Shown piece after piece: positions 44,995-55,130 of a DNA stretch of 64,000 nt. The stretch's first letter is position 1. Each line of letters begins with the position of its first letter. The DNA is from Paramoeba atlantica (Eukaryota; Discosea), in assembly GCA_977017575.1 (NCBI GenBank), contig CDRNVI010000021.1:248001-312000 (forward strand). The letters run 5' to 3'. The translations under genes were made by a program, and so were the position numbers. The notes under the pieces were generated by a model that saw only the letters and a program-made list of their open reading frames with translations, made no database searches and was not told the DNA's origin.

Positions 44995-46005
44995 ACTACT
45001 GTGAGCCACTTTTCGTCTGAAAAGGTTCGATACGACCGCCAAACACGGCTATGGGGCGAAGAGGTGCAAATGTCGCTCCGGAACGCCTCGGTATACGTCG
45101 ATGAACTCTCCGCACTGACTTCTGAGTTAACAAAAAATATAATTCTTGCTGGAGTTGGTCGTATCATTATTGGTCGCATATTACACTCCCGTTATCCGAC
45201 TCACATATTCGACGTATTGCGCGGAAGCTCCGTTGCAAGTCGCGTTCAATCTCTCAATCCATTTTCAAAGATCCTTCTTATGTCCGATCTTGCACATGGG
45301 AAAGAAAATTTTGTACCGGAAATTTGCGAAAAGTGCTCTATTTTTGTGTACCAAGATGTAGAACGCCTTTATCAGGCTGTTGATTTAGGTCAGAGTACAA
45401 CGAACGCTTCACAAGACTCTAGCTTGGACAAGAGCGACCCGTATCTTATTTTCTTGGAGGCCTATGGTGGCTTATCTAGGATGCGATGTGTATCGTGGTC
45501 CCAATCATCAAAGCTAGCCCCTTCTATCACCCCCGTAGTAGATAATTTGCATGGGCTTGAATTTGATTTCTACAATGTTTCGCACATTGTTCGAGATATG
45601 ATTCATGGCACGGCCGGTGTTCAATCACTACCAAGTGTTGGGTCGATACTAATCGAATACATGCGCCATATGAACTCCTCACGTGAAAAGGGGGAAACAT
45701 CCTACTCGTTGAACCCTGATGAAGAAGCCCGACTAGTCTATCTCGCGTCATGCGTGCGAAATTCTCTTGGTACTGCAGCCACACAGATTAATCCTATATG
45801 CGCCTCCGTTCTTGGGGGTTTTGTTGCTCAGGAATGCATCAAACGAATTAGCGAACGTACCGGAAAAAGGAGCGCCACACAAACTACAGATAACAAAGAA
45901 CAACAAGTTAAGCAGTCTACACGAGTAGGCGGCAATCTACATACTGCATACAGCACTCTCATTATAGATGCAATTGATAGGTGTGAGGCGTTAGCTATCT
46001 TGTAA
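44995..46005 (+). CDS. AOS1: SUMO-activating enzyme E1 subunit AOS1/SAE1-like
   Basis: The 336-residue protein opens with FSSEKVRYDRQTRLWGEEVQMSLRN, the hallmark YDRQIRLWG of AOS1/UBA1-type adenylation folds. It continues with VDELSALTSELTKNIILAGVGRI, where a canonical member has GLGAEIAKNLILAGV. The glycine-rich nucleotide loop is altered, as is usual for the non-catalytic AOS1 half. The C terminus INPICASVLGGFVAQECIKRIS matches the ACAVVGGILAQEVIKALS helix. With UBA2 it activates SUMO. Its length equals known AOS1 proteins. NAE1 (NEDD8) is the less likely alternative because of length. Confidence 0.75.
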   Translation, partial: TTVSHFSSEKVRYDRQTRLWGEEVQMSLRNASVYVDELSALTSELTKNIILAGVGRIIIGRILHSRYPTHIFDVLRGSSVASRVQSLNPFSKILLMSDLAHGKENFVPEICEKCSIFVYQDVERLYQAVDLGQSTTNASQDSSLDKSDPYLIFLEAYGGLSRMRCVSWSQSSKLAPSITPVVDNLHGLEFDFYNVSHIVRDMIHGTAGVQSLPSVGSILIEYMRHMNSSREKGETSYSLNPDEEARLVYLASCVRNSLGTAATQINPICASVLGGFVAQECIKRISERTGKRSATQTTDNKEQQVKQSTRVGGNLHTAYSTLIIDAIDRCEALAIL

Positions 46006-46301
46006 ATAATTGCTTTGAAAGGGGTTCTACGTACATTTGTATGTACACTGGTATGTGAACAAACGATTGGAAGATAAGTAGTGAGAAGTCATCACGAGTG
46101 ATTACCCTTGCACAATATCTAATACGTTCCATATGCAATGTACTTACAACGTGTATAACGCGGTACGCATGTATAGAACACGCATGTATTTTTAGAATAG
46201 TACACGAGAACAATTACAGTCCTTGTAGATACTGTCGCACACTTTGAAATGTGATAAAAAATATTTGAAGTAAGTTTTTTATCAATCTTTTACACAATAA
46301 A

Positions 46302-47063
46302 ATGGACTCCGTAGAACATAAGCCACGTCCTGCTAAAGTCCGCGGTGCCAATCTACCGCAAGAGATGGATCTTGAACGGCTTATTGGTGGTTTGCACACG
46401 CGTCATGAGACTTGGAATTCAGATGTGTCGGCGTGTGAATGGAAAGGAGTAGAATGCGATGCTGATGAAAAAGTTATGGAAATACATTGGAACGGCCGGG
46501 AGCTGCGTGGATCATTGAAGCTAGTACATCTTCCAAGTTCCGTCACATATTTCGATACCGAAAACAATTCATTATCAGGGAAACTAGATCTTTGTTTTTT
46601 CTCCCCGCTAGAAAAACTTAAAGCGTTTTATCTGGGTATAAATACATTTACTGGAAATCCAGATCTTACCGTTTTGCCGAAACGTATGACTTCCGCATGG
46701 ATGGAAGCAAACAAATTATCTGGTGATTTATGCCTTACGCAATTGCCGATTAATATGAAATACCTCGATGTCAGCAATAATTTGTTAACTGGGACAATAG
46801 ATCTGCGGTTTCTGCCTCCCTCCTTATGCAGCTTATATCTGCAGGAAAATGAATTTATCGGAAATGTGGACTTTTCTTTTCTTCCAAAAGAACTTACAAA
46901 CTTTCAGCTGGAAAATAACAGACTATTGGAAGGCACCATAGTAGAGAGTAAACTTCCTCCAAGGCTAAGAGCGAAAAATCAAGCGATCCATATATTGAAC
47001 ACTAAGATTATTAATTCTTCAGAACAGACTATAAATCTCTTTCATGAAAATGGTACCCCCTAG
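46302..47063 (+). CDS. Leucine-rich repeat protein, 253 aa
   Basis: After a plant-LRR-like cap (WNSDVSACEWKGVECDADEKV) come about six repeats of 23-24 residues with the pattern LPxxMxYLDVSNNxLTGTIDL (for example LPPSLCSLYLQENEFIGNVD and LPKELTNFQLENN). The repeats lack a signal peptide and TM helix, so the protein is probably cytosolic. The cap WNS...CxWxGVxC followed by these repeats is typical of BspA/plant-like LRR proteins. LRR proteins of this style, with proline-started repeats, are common in some kinetoplastids (recollection, not checked). A binding partner is unknown. Confidence 0.65.
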   Translation: MDSVEHKPRPAKVRGANLPQEMDLERLIGGLHTRHETWNSDVSACEWKGVECDADEKVMEIHWNGRELRGSLKLVHLPSSVTYFDTENNSLSGKLDLCFFSPLEKLKAFYLGINTFTGNPDLTVLPKRMTSAWMEANKLSGDLCLTQLPINMKYLDVSNNLLTGTIDLRFLPPSLCSLYLQENEFIGNVDFSFLPKELTNFQLENNRLLEGTIVESKLPPRLRAKNQAIHILNTKIINSSEQTINLFHENGTP

Positions 47064-47400
47064 CTTTTGGTACACAGTGACGTGGATAGGATCATTTTAT
47101 CTTGTATAATTTCGAGATCTGCATGCTGTCGCAGTTTTTAAGCGCTTTCAAAAAAGTGAAATACAGAAAACCTTCTTAATGGCTCAAAAAGGAATGTTTT
47201 AAAAGCGAAATTCTAAATCTGAAAACAGCTTTTTTGGTTACCTCACTGGGTTCAATTTCAATTCAAGGTACAATTCAAGGTCTTCCGAAAATTATTTTTA
47301 TTGGCCACAATTATTCTTATTGGCCATTATTATTGGCCACAAAACAGTTTCTCTGCAAATTGTGAATTAGAAAGTCTATATTTGTTAGTAACAGTTCCGT
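47064..47400. other. Spacer with a short TTATTGGCCA repeat
   Basis: TTATTGGCCA occurs at about 47298, 47320 and 47332 in a T-rich context. AATTCAAGGT occurs twice just before (47262-47280). No gene is seen. Confidence 0.4.
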
Positions 47401-48225
47401 ATGCTAGCCAAAAGACTTGGAGAACTGTATACCAAATATGTCACAAATCGTAAAGCTACCGCATCACAACGCCGCCAAGAGGCCTTGGAGCAGACTATCC
47501 TAAAGAATAGGAAAGAAACTCTGCGTTTCCGGGATGTAGGGCTGGAGCAGGACGTCGTAAGGCTCGACCGGGATTTTCTTATGGCGCTACGCCTTCTGCG
47601 CTACGGGACCGACTACACACTGGATATTGCTCTGGAGCGACGACTCAACTACCGCCAAGTGCACGCGCTGAGCGAGCTCACACGAAACCATGGAAAACTG
47701 CTGGAGGGCACTCCGAGGTTACTCCCCCGAGGCATCCCTATGCCGCTGCTGAACGGGTTGCACCGATTCGGCAGCAAAAGGACCTACGGTACGGATCCCA
47801 GCGTTTCGTTGTCATTTCGGTCTTTCTCCCGGCCGACGATAATTCACTTGGTACATCCCGCGATGCTGGGGGAGAAGCACGCACTGAAGTGGAAGGAGCT
47901 TGTTCCCTCTGAGGGTGTGGACACCGTAGTGCTTTATAATTTTCACTTGTTTTCTGTGCAAATGATGCAGCGGTTCGTGGTGAAGAGTCTTCGAAATCGG
48001 CTCCCGGCTCCTTGTGAGAATTGTTACTACGGAAAAAAATTAATTCCAGCTTTTATGCCGACATTTGATATTCGTAACTTCTGCTTGAACTATGTCATGC
48101 TGGCGGACCACTACGGTCACGTTCGATGGATGTCCGGAGCTTTCCCGAACGAAAGAGAAAAAGGTCTTCTGCCAGCACTTTGCGCGCAACTAAAAGAAGA
48201 ATTTTTGAAGCGCCCACGAGATTAG
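47401..48225 (+). CDS. ATP10-like mitochondrial ATP synthase assembly factor
   Basis: The 274-residue protein starts with a basic amphipathic helix (MLAKRLGELYTKYVTNRKATASQRRQ). The later half shows a thioredoxin-related ATP10 pattern: PTIIHLVHPAMLGEKH, DTVVLYNFHLFSVQMMQRF and, near the end, LNYVMLADHYGHVRWMSGAFPNEREKGLLPAL. The last part matches the family's N-x-Y-x-x-L-x-D-x-x-G-x-x-R-W-x-x-x-G-x-x-x-x-x-E motif. ATP10 helps assemble the F0 part of ATP synthase in the mitochondrial inner membrane. The first half is a helical region not needed for the call. The match is by motif only. Confidence 0.55.
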   Translation: MLAKRLGELYTKYVTNRKATASQRRQEALEQTILKNRKETLRFRDVGLEQDVVRLDRDFLMALRLLRYGTDYTLDIALERRLNYRQVHALSELTRNHGKLLEGTPRLLPRGIPMPLLNGLHRFGSKRTYGTDPSVSLSFRSFSRPTIIHLVHPAMLGEKHALKWKELVPSEGVDTVVLYNFHLFSVQMMQRFVVKSLRNRLPAPCENCYYGKKLIPAFMPTFDIRNFCLNYVMLADHYGHVRWMSGAFPNEREKGLLPALCAQLKEEFLKRPRD

Positions 48226-48529
48226 GTGGCCGTTCTAAAAAATAATGTCCACATGATTGGTATGCGGATTGATATTTTCCGCTGTTTCGGTAAAACTATT
48301 TCCCACAACTTGGTCAAAGATTGTTTTTTCGATGCGTATACAAAGTTACGTGACACTGAAGAGTTGCACCGAGGAGAGAGGAATGCAAGGGTAATGACTT
48401 TTTGGAGTATACCTGTAGTGTGAAGTAGACTTTGTTGATGTATTCTTTTGTATAAAAAAATAAGTTGGGATTGAGCGAATAATGTTCAATCTGACCAAAA
48501 ATATTCATACGATTTAAGTACAGGAAATT
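48226..48529. other. Spacer
   Basis: A 65-codon non-ATG frame here is rejected. No repeat or RNA gene is seen. Confidence 0.3.
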
Positions 48530-49534
48530 ATGTACTGTCCCACATGTGTATGCCTCCAGAGAATGCCTCTGCGCGGTCCATTGATAGCAGCAAAAGACAG
48601 TCGACCGTATGAAAATGTGCAGCAACGCATCTCTGCATGCAAAGAAAGTGCCGTTCGACGGGTTAATCCCATTCGAACTCTTGTGTTGGACATGGACGAG
48701 ACATTAATTGGGCAATTCCCGGTCCGTTCGTACAGAACTACTCCCAACGTGTTTTCAGTAATGAGAGGTGCTATGGTGGTTGGTTTCCGTCCGTTTCTTA
48801 GAGAATTTTTAATCTTTGCGCGCTCTAATTTCGAACTTGTGTTATGGACGGCTGGTATGCTTTCCTATGCACGCGAGGTGATACGTCACATGGAGCGAGA
48901 GTTCGGTATGTGCCCATTGTTTGACCACGTTATAGCCAGAGACAGTCGGTGGTATGAGGGACCCTACCACTACAAGAAATCTCTGTATGACCTGGGGCGT
49001 AAAGTGGACACCGACGTTCTTCTTTTCGAGAATTCACCCTATGTTGGCAAGCCCTCAAAAAACGTCGTTCTTGTATCCGACTTCCATGGGTCCCTTATCA
49101 ACACAGGGCTTGAGAAAAACAATGTCAGTTATCCAGCGTGTCCCGAAAGCACTCTGAAATTACGATCGGCGTATAGTGTGACCACTGATTATTGTCCTCG
49201 TAAACAAGATGCTGGTCCGACGTATGACTATCCAGCGAGGATTCCGTGGCACAAGGATTGCACTTTACAACACGGAATCGAACTTTTGCAAAACTGGAAT
49301 GCAACATCAATAGAGGAAAATGTTGGGACGTTCTTGCAGAAGCAAGCTGCGAAAGAAAACGCATGCAGTGGACGTGAAGGCCTAAATTGTAGTGAGAAAA
49401 CACTTTGGGTACCTCAATCTAATTTGAAAGGCCCGCCATTACGTTTGTTGCCTTGCTCTCTCAATCAAGAGCAACAAGGTAGCGGACAAATGCATCCAAG
49501 CACGCCTGGCGAACAAGCACTGTCGAAGTTGTGA
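48530..49534 (+). CDS. FCP1/SCP-type (NLI-interacting factor-like) phosphatase
   Basis: The 334-residue protein has a short Cys-containing leader and a HAD-family FCP1-homology domain at about 48-200. LVLDMDETLIGQF carries the catalytic D-x-D-x-T box, then VGFRPFLREFLIFAR, FELVLWTAGMLSYAREV and YKKSLYDLGR. A DVLLFENSPY block precedes the acidic motif region. These are Ser/Thr (often RNA polymerase II tail) phosphatases of the CTDSP type. The C-terminal 130 residues are low in conservation and Cys/Ser/Gln-rich. No TM helix is seen, so it is cytosolic or nuclear rather than the mitochondrial TIM50 form. Confidence 0.75.
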   Translation: MYCPTCVCLQRMPLRGPLIAAKDSRPYENVQQRISACKESAVRRVNPIRTLVLDMDETLIGQFPVRSYRTTPNVFSVMRGAMVVGFRPFLREFLIFARSNFELVLWTAGMLSYAREVIRHMEREFGMCPLFDHVIARDSRWYEGPYHYKKSLYDLGRKVDTDVLLFENSPYVGKPSKNVVLVSDFHGSLINTGLEKNNVSYPACPESTLKLRSAYSVTTDYCPRKQDAGPTYDYPARIPWHKDCTLQHGIELLQNWNATSIEENVGTFLQKQAAKENACSGREGLNCSEKTLWVPQSNLKGPPLRLLPCSLNQEQQGSGQMHPSTPGEQALSKL

Positions 49535-49869
49535 CCATCTCAGAGTCTTGTGATATGCTTGCTGTTTCTTTTCTGGCTGCTTCACAAAAACGGAATGCTT
49601 TTCAGAGTTAATTGCAGTAGTGTCGTACTGCAGGGGTTACTCCAGGGGCATACCGCACGAATTGTTTTTGAAAAAATTATTTTTCGAAACAAACCCGCAG
49701 AACGGGTAGCCGGGGTCTTGGCGCGTATTTTCCACCCCCCTACCTGGGGGTGACCCCCCCGCGTATGCGCAGGACGGGTCCGCCAAGTTCGGATTTTTTC
49801 GGAAAAAAATTTTTGAAAAAAAAATTGAACTTGCCGAAAAAAATAGTAAAAAAAATATTTTTTCAACAT
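49535..49869. other. Repeat-like flank of retroelement remnant C
   Basis: It is G/C-run-rich (CCACCCCCCTACCTGGGGGTGACCCCCCC at about 49732-49760), then A- and T-rich. It probably belongs to the 3' end of the inverted retroelement remnant or an older insertion. There is no gene. Confidence 0.35.
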
Positions 49870-50334
49870 TCTTTTCCCTATTGTATTTTGAGAGTTTGGG
49901 ACCTATACTAGCCTTCTACACCGTCGTTTTCTCCAGACATCCCTTCTAGCCCTGGCGCGCCTCCCAAACTGGCCCATTTTTGACCAAAAAATGTCAAAAA
50001 GTATTTTTCGGACCTAAAGGGGCCTTTTTATGTCAAAAGAATGGTGTGGTTGGAGTCGCATTCTCTACACAATACGTTCGGTAGGCTTTCATTCACGCCT
50101 ACGAGTGATTTTTCACACGCAATTGTCTGAGAGCAAAAATACGCAAAAATCACTCCACTTTTACCCAAAAATCGGCTAATTTTGGCTATAATCTTTGTGT
50201 TTTCTTTAGCTTTCCAGGCCGAATTTTCTTTTTTAGGCTCTTCGTTAAACGCGGTGGTAGTTTTCAACGCGAAGCGCGCAGCATGAGTGACTTCTAAGTT
50301 GAAAACAACCACCGTGTTTAACGAAGAGCCTAAA
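49870..50334 (-). repeat. Retroelement 3' end, copy C, with a hairpin head
   Basis: It is inverted relative to copy A. Shared blocks are TATTTTGAGAGTTTGGGA, CTACACCGTCGTTTTCTCC, AAACTGGCCCATTTTTGA and TTTTTTAGGCTCTTCGTTAA. The hairpin arms TTTAGGCTC...TTTTCAAC (50232-50268) and GTTGAAAAC...GAGCCTAAA (50298-50334) pair over 37 bases with two mismatches. The inner reading ALKTTTAFNEEPKK on the - strand matches the retroelement's last residues. The junction is the same as in copy B. Confidence 0.65.
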
Positions 50335-50593
50335 TGATTACTACTGGTAATTTCGTGGGTGTACCCCCTTATCAGGCGTCCCATCGAGGAAGAGAATCAG
50401 AATTTTGCGCTTCATATGCGTTTCATATATTCTTGTACAGATGCTTTTTTTGGGGAAAAACTAATGCGACCGATAAGAAAATTAGCTCTTTTCCCTTGAA
50501 ACGAAGTTCACTTGAACCTCGAGAGTGCAATTTCAGGGGTATTACATGACACTCCCATCTCACTGATGGAGGGGAAATAAGTTGTGGAAATAT

Positions 50594-50654
50594 AGTTGTG
50601 TCAACAAAAGTCGTGTTAATTTCTGGAATTAACACGACTTTTGTTGACATAACT
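50594..50654. repeat. Near-perfect 28-bp inverted repeat with a 5-base loop
   Basis: AGTTGTGTCAACAAAAGTCG...TTAATT (50594-50621) pairs with AATTAACACGACTTTTGTTG...CATAACT (50627-50654), with about one mismatch. In transcripts this would form a very stable hairpin. It stands alone in a non-coding stretch. Confidence 0.8.
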
Positions 50655-51585
50655 TAATTTCCCCCCTGTATACTGTACTTTAAGAAAATGGGCAGCCTAA
50701 TACAATATAGAAAATAAGCAAACCTAGGCGAACCCAGGCAAACACAGGTGGTTTCAGCCCTCTAAGTATAGGTAAAAGTGAGTACAGAGAGCATAACCAA
50801 CATACAGTACTATGACCCACCCCCTTTATACTTCCCCCATTTTGAGCAGTAACGAAGTATAAAGGGGGGGGTCTGAATTTTTTCCCTTCACGGCGAGGCT
50901 CATCAAGTTTTACTGTCTTTCCTTTTATATCACCTTACATTTCTAGAAGGGAAAACGTAGAGCGTTTGTGTTTTTTTCTAAAGTTTTTAGAAAATTTACG
51001 AAAATTTAAAAAACGAATCGTCCCCCATTCGGGTGGAGGGGGCAGACGAAAAAAGAAGTACAAAGGGGGGTCTGACCAGCGAAGTATAAAGAGGGATCAC
51101 AGCATCTAATTTCTCTACCTTTATACTTGATTGATTACACAATTCTGTCATAGAACCCATAGAATGTGAACCATATTCATGATGATTCTCGGGGCATTTG
51201 TCATATCAATATGTATCTGATGAACCAAACGAGTTTTGCTACCTAACACCACACTGAGAAACATGTTACCTTAACCTCACTCGCTTTTTTTGTGGGGGGG
51301 TGTCTTAATCACAACAAAACGTAAGATGAGAAATAATAAGAAATTGACCAAAACACCTTTGCAATTAAATAATGTATCGTTTTTTGAGTATCACTTTGGA
51401 AAACGTTCTCTAGCAATGCATCATCCGTAAATTGTATCTATGATGCTCGGGTTTTAAGAAGAGGCCGCTTAAAAAGAACTACGTTGATCACAGCTACTAC
51501 TAGACCTTTTAGTTTCTTTGTTTTCTAATGCCATAAGGGGAATATTGTAAAGTCTTACGCTAGTCCACTTCACAAAAATGCTTAG
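50655..51585. repeat. Non-coding region with repeated GAAGTATAAAGGGG motifs
   Basis: ACCCCCTTTATACTTC lies at about 50819-50831 and GAAGTATAAAGGGGG at about 50855-50870, forming an inverted pair. GAAGTACAAAGGGGGG-TCTGA (about 51055) and GAAGTATAAAGAGGGATCA (about 51080) are direct copies. The sequences GGGGGTCTGA recur with them. This looks like a decayed MITE or terminal repeats of one. No gene is seen up to the next ATG at 51586. Confidence 0.5.
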
Positions 51586-54500
51586 ATGAGTTGCGTCAGA
51601 AAATGCATTTCCAGGAAAAAAATCAACGTTCATGTTTGTAACGTAATTGGTAGACTAACTGGGAATCATGCTCGACGATACTGCACGTGTTTCGCTGAGA
51701 CCGCTAAGAATATCCATACGGCAAAGCGTTCTATTGACTCCGATTTTGGAGTAGTGTCTTTTGGATCATCGACGTGTAGCGTCTCAGACACCGAAACACA
51801 GACTTCAACTGCTCTAAAGATACTTTCCTCATCACATGATTTACAACAAACGGAAGGTGAACTTAACCAACTTGCTGAACATTTTTATTTTTCTCCATCA
51901 ATTCACAGTGAGTTGCTCAAACGCTGTGGAAAAATGCTTTTAGAACTACCGCACATGCGTCGAAGATATCCTACGAAAGCTGATTTAACTAAATCTTACC
52001 TTACACATTTGTCACTGTTCCCTCCTTCCCTGGTACTATCTGCATTACATTACATGTACAATTTTCACTTGTTGTTGTCTAGGCAAAGATCAAACGCCAA
52101 AAACATGAAATACGCTTCCTCTTCATGCGCTACTAAGGAGATAAGTTCCAGTCAAGAGATTGTAACAACACTTGTAAAACGGACTGAGAACGGACCCAAA
52201 TCATGCAAAATTCATGACAAAGACCTGGATCGTGTGAGAAGATTCTCACAAGTCTTGCGTGTTAGAATTTCCAAAATTTTACCTCGTTGCACAGTAGAAG
52301 AGGCAGCAAAAATGGCGTGGTACTGGACACGAGTTCGGCCTAAAGACACATCACTACTATTGCAGGTATCACAAAGAATGGTAAAATACCTACCTAAGGG
52401 ACATGCGGGGACTGAGCTATACACCCTAGTAAAACCATCAACAGCACTACAATTTTGCATAACAATGGCTCTATGTGAGCCATCTTGCACATCAAATCTT
52501 CGTCGCGTGGCACATGCTTTAGTTCCTTATGTTCTGGAGCACAGCCTTTCGACGCTAACCCCGCGTGAAGCTGTAAATCTGTTGAAACTTTACTCACGCC
52601 TTGAATTAAGAAATGGGTTATTGGATATTTTGAAACGTCTTTGCGAGATGCTTGAGAATAGCGAAGTCTCAATATACGATATTGCTACTGCAATACATGC
52701 AGTGGTACAAATACCCCAAACTCCGTCTGACGTGCTAGTCTTACTATATCACCATCTTATTCAAAAATGGCGAAAAGAAGAGAGTCATACGGTCCGTATT
52801 CCAACGTCGGTTTTTGCGCCGCTGCACGATCTTATGAATACGGAATTCTCATGGTGGGACAACACTTACGAACTCGTTTTGAGCGAATTGGAGAAGAAGT
52901 TTGTGAAGGCACCACGCAGCTATACTATGTCACCCCTTTCAAAAGAACCGCGCATAAGAGTACAAGATGCTATAAAATTTTCATACGCTCTTGCCATGCG
53001 TGAGAGTGCTTCGCCTTCTCACCCCTTTGCAACCTTCCTTTTAGTTCACGCTTTAAAGCATGCGTCCTGTTTAAACATCAGGGGGTTGCAGCGTTTAGTT
53101 ACTTCACAGGCACTTCTAACTCTCCGTGGGGGAGGTGATACAAAAATTTGTGAAGATATGATCACGTCTAATCTTTGCCCACTCATTGTACAGAAAATAG
53201 AGAGTATGGAGCGCAGAGCGACGGCACATGGACTATTTCTTCTAGGTACTTATTTCAGTGAAAATATTACTCCAGAGCAGCGCCGCATGTTACTTCATCG
53301 TTGGCTACAACTGGGTCCATCTTTTAACAGTACACTGCTCGCAATGAGTCTGCACGGCATATCAATGGTGAAACCTCAATTGAGTGAAGCAAGTCAAAAA
53401 TCCTTGGCTGATATATGCGACAGGAAAATATTGCGGCACTTGAAACCACAGGAAGTTCTATTGGTATGCAACGGCTTACAGTCACTCGGATTTACTGAGC
53501 CAGAGCCATACTTCATCTGTCGAAACCGTATTGCAGCTCTTGTTCCTGAAGTTTCCACGGCGGAAGTCGGACTACTACTGCAGTGTCTTGACTCGATCAG
53601 CCTGACCTCTACAAAAATTGTTATTTCTGCTATTCGACGTTTGGCTGAGCTTATCGAGGACACGCTACTCGAGACAACTTTATGGGCAACACGAGTTATA
53701 CTCAGTGGAATTTCAACTGAACGTTTGTATTACGGCGAGACGCTGCGTCGGCTTCAAATTCTCCTAAGACGCGAAATCATATCACGAGCACATAATGCAT
53801 CTTCTGCACTGTGTATTGCACTTCTAAATGTGTGTGGGGAGATGGCGATCCTAGATCACGCACTCTTTCGCACTGTTATCAATCGGGCATGTTCTTTTGA
53901 AAAGGAAATGATTAGCGCTATACCAAAGTATTCGAATCATTTAACTACCGCACAGGAATCCGAGAAGCCGCATGAACAGAATTCTATCACATCGTTGACT
54001 ACAGGAGCTCTTTTTACGCTACTGATTCACATTCCACGCTACTCACTCCTAGAAAGGAGTATTGTATTTTCTCTCCACACAGCTTGCTTAGAATTACAAC
54101 CTTCTCAATTATATCATCTGCTTATTCATTGCATTTGTCCACTGCAGGACTATCATGACAGTTCGCTGTCCAGCTTGTATGCATCTCTGTACACTAAAAT
54201 ACGAATTGCTGTTTTTGATGCGCTATGTACCCCGCAGAATGAACTTTCACCCCAAAGTCATCGCATTCGCAAGCTTTCATGGTTTACCATAAGCCAAACT
54301 ATATTGGCGATGAGCAATGCGCATTATTGTGACGAATATCTTCTTCTGGTGATGCTCCTTCATGCAGGGAAGGCCTATCACGCCGCTCGCCCCGAAAATA
54401 TTGTTGAAGTCCTTGCGGCAGCCGCACAGCTCAGCATCTTTCGTTTACCACAATTTCACTTCTTTTTTCGACGGATGAAATTGCAGACAGAGCGCATAGC

Positions 54501-54630
54501 CGAGTCATTCACCTCCGGTGAAATTAGAGCTCTATTACATATTTTGTGGAGCAATGGTCATTTCACTTACACCCGACTAGTGAGCATAATGGGTGAACGT
54601 GCGCTAGAACTGGAAATCAAGGGCTATTGA
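51586..54630 (+). CDS. Large mitochondrial helical-repeat protein (FASTK/RAP- or OPR-like), function unknown
   Basis: It has 1014 residues. The start ATG follows a TTAG directly, so the N terminus is basic and Ser/Cys-rich (MSCVRKCISRKKINVHVC), consistent with mitochondrial import. The body is all-helical with no catalytic motif: many 30-40-residue units such as IYDIATAIHAVVQIPQTPS, ATAHGLFLLGTYFSENIT, EASQKSLADICDRK and VEVLAAAAQLSIFRLPQF. The pattern of L-x-x-x-A-x-L helices resembles FAST-kinase/RAP and OPR proteins, which handle mitochondrial or plastid RNA. I do not see the small C-terminal RAP nuclease-like domain clearly. An RNA-processing role in the mitochondrion is the best guess. 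Confidence 0.55.
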   Translation: MSCVRKCISRKKINVHVCNVIGRLTGNHARRYCTCFAETAKNIHTAKRSIDSDFGVVSFGSSTCSVSDTETQTSTALKILSSSHDLQQTEGELNQLAEHFYFSPSIHSELLKRCGKMLLELPHMRRRYPTKADLTKSYLTHLSLFPPSLVLSALHYMYNFHLLLSRQRSNAKNMKYASSSCATKEISSSQEIVTTLVKRTENGPKSCKIHDKDLDRVRRFSQVLRVRISKILPRCTVEEAAKMAWYWTRVRPKDTSLLLQVSQRMVKYLPKGHAGTELYTLVKPSTALQFCITMALCEPSCTSNLRRVAHALVPYVLEHSLSTLTPREAVNLLKLYSRLELRNGLLDILKRLCEMLENSEVSIYDIATAIHAVVQIPQTPSDVLVLLYHHLIQKWRKEESHTVRIPTSVFAPLHDLMNTEFSWWDNTYELVLSELEKKFVKAPRSYTMSPLSKEPRIRVQDAIKFSYALAMRESASPSHPFATFLLVHALKHASCLNIRGLQRLVTSQALLTLRGGGDTKICEDMITSNLCPLIVQKIESMERRATAHGLFLLGTYFSENITPEQRRMLLHRWLQLGPSFNSTLLAMSLHGISMVKPQLSEASQKSLADICDRKILRHLKPQEVLLVCNGLQSLGFTEPEPYFICRNRIAALVPEVSTAEVGLLLQCLDSISLTSTKIVISAIRRLAELIEDTLLETTLWATRVILSGISTERLYYGETLRRLQILLRREIISRAHNASSALCIALLNVCGEMAILDHALFRTVINRACSFEKEMISAIPKYSNHLTTAQESEKPHEQNSITSLTTGALFTLLIHIPRYSLLERSIVFSLHTACLELQPSQLYHLLIHCICPLQDYHDSSLSSLYASLYTKIRIAVFDALCTPQNELSPQSHRIRKLSWFTISQTILAMSNAHYCDEYLLLVMLLHAGKAYHAARPENIVEVLAAAAQLSIFRLPQFHFFFRRMKLQTERIAESFTSGEIRALLHILWSNGHFTYTRLVSIMGERALELEIKGY

Positions 54631-54806
54631 ATTTCCCTCGAACATTTCTTTGAAGTATGTTTATACAATGTATGTGTACAAGTATATTTTAATGATTAAT
54701 TTTGAGCTGTAATACACAAAATTTTACCGATTGAGACATAAAATTTCTTTCTAGAATAGATTATGACCTAATCATGCGAATCTTGTGAATTCAGTGTTGG
54801 CTTTTC

Positions 54807-55130
54807 ATGTCGTGGTACAAAGGATTCTTTTTTGGCAATGACGAAAGCTTTCTTACAAGACCACTTCCACCTGAACTGCAAAATAAACATGTGAACCAAA
54901 TCTTAAACCGACATGATTTTCATCCATATCGCCCAAATCTGGATAAATCACACGAGTGCTCTAAGCAGAACGATAAGTTCTATCAATGTATGGTATCACT
55001 TCCCGAAGAACTTGAACTCTACCAAAAGCACGTTCAGTGCTACTATCCTCTCAAAGTTGAGTTGATGAAATGTTTCGTGAGGCATCCGCCACCTAAAAAT
55101 GAAGAAGGAATGCTAGACCATGAAAAGTGA
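54807..55130 (+). CDS. Small CHCH-like mitochondrial protein (107 aa)
   Basis: It has two Cys pairs with helical spacing: CSKQNDKFYQC (C-x9-C) at about residues 51-61 and CYYPLKVELMKC (C-x10-C) at about 78-89. This resembles the twin CX9C fold of intermembrane-space proteins (respiratory-complex subunits or assembly factors). The second spacing is one residue longer than canonical. The N terminus is aromatic (MSWYKGFFFGNDESF) and the C terminus is charged. There is no TM helix. The exact family is not recognised. Confidence 0.6.
   Translation: MSWYKGFFFGNDESFLTRPLPPELQNKHVNQILNRHDFHPYRPNLDKSHECSKQNDKFYQCMVSLPEELELYQKHVQCYYPLKVELMKCFVRHPPPKNEEGMLDHEK

Noticed and set aside
48226-48423. Frame starting directly after the ATP10-like stop
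   Set aside because: It starts on GTG and shows no family similarity; likely 3' untranslated sequence.
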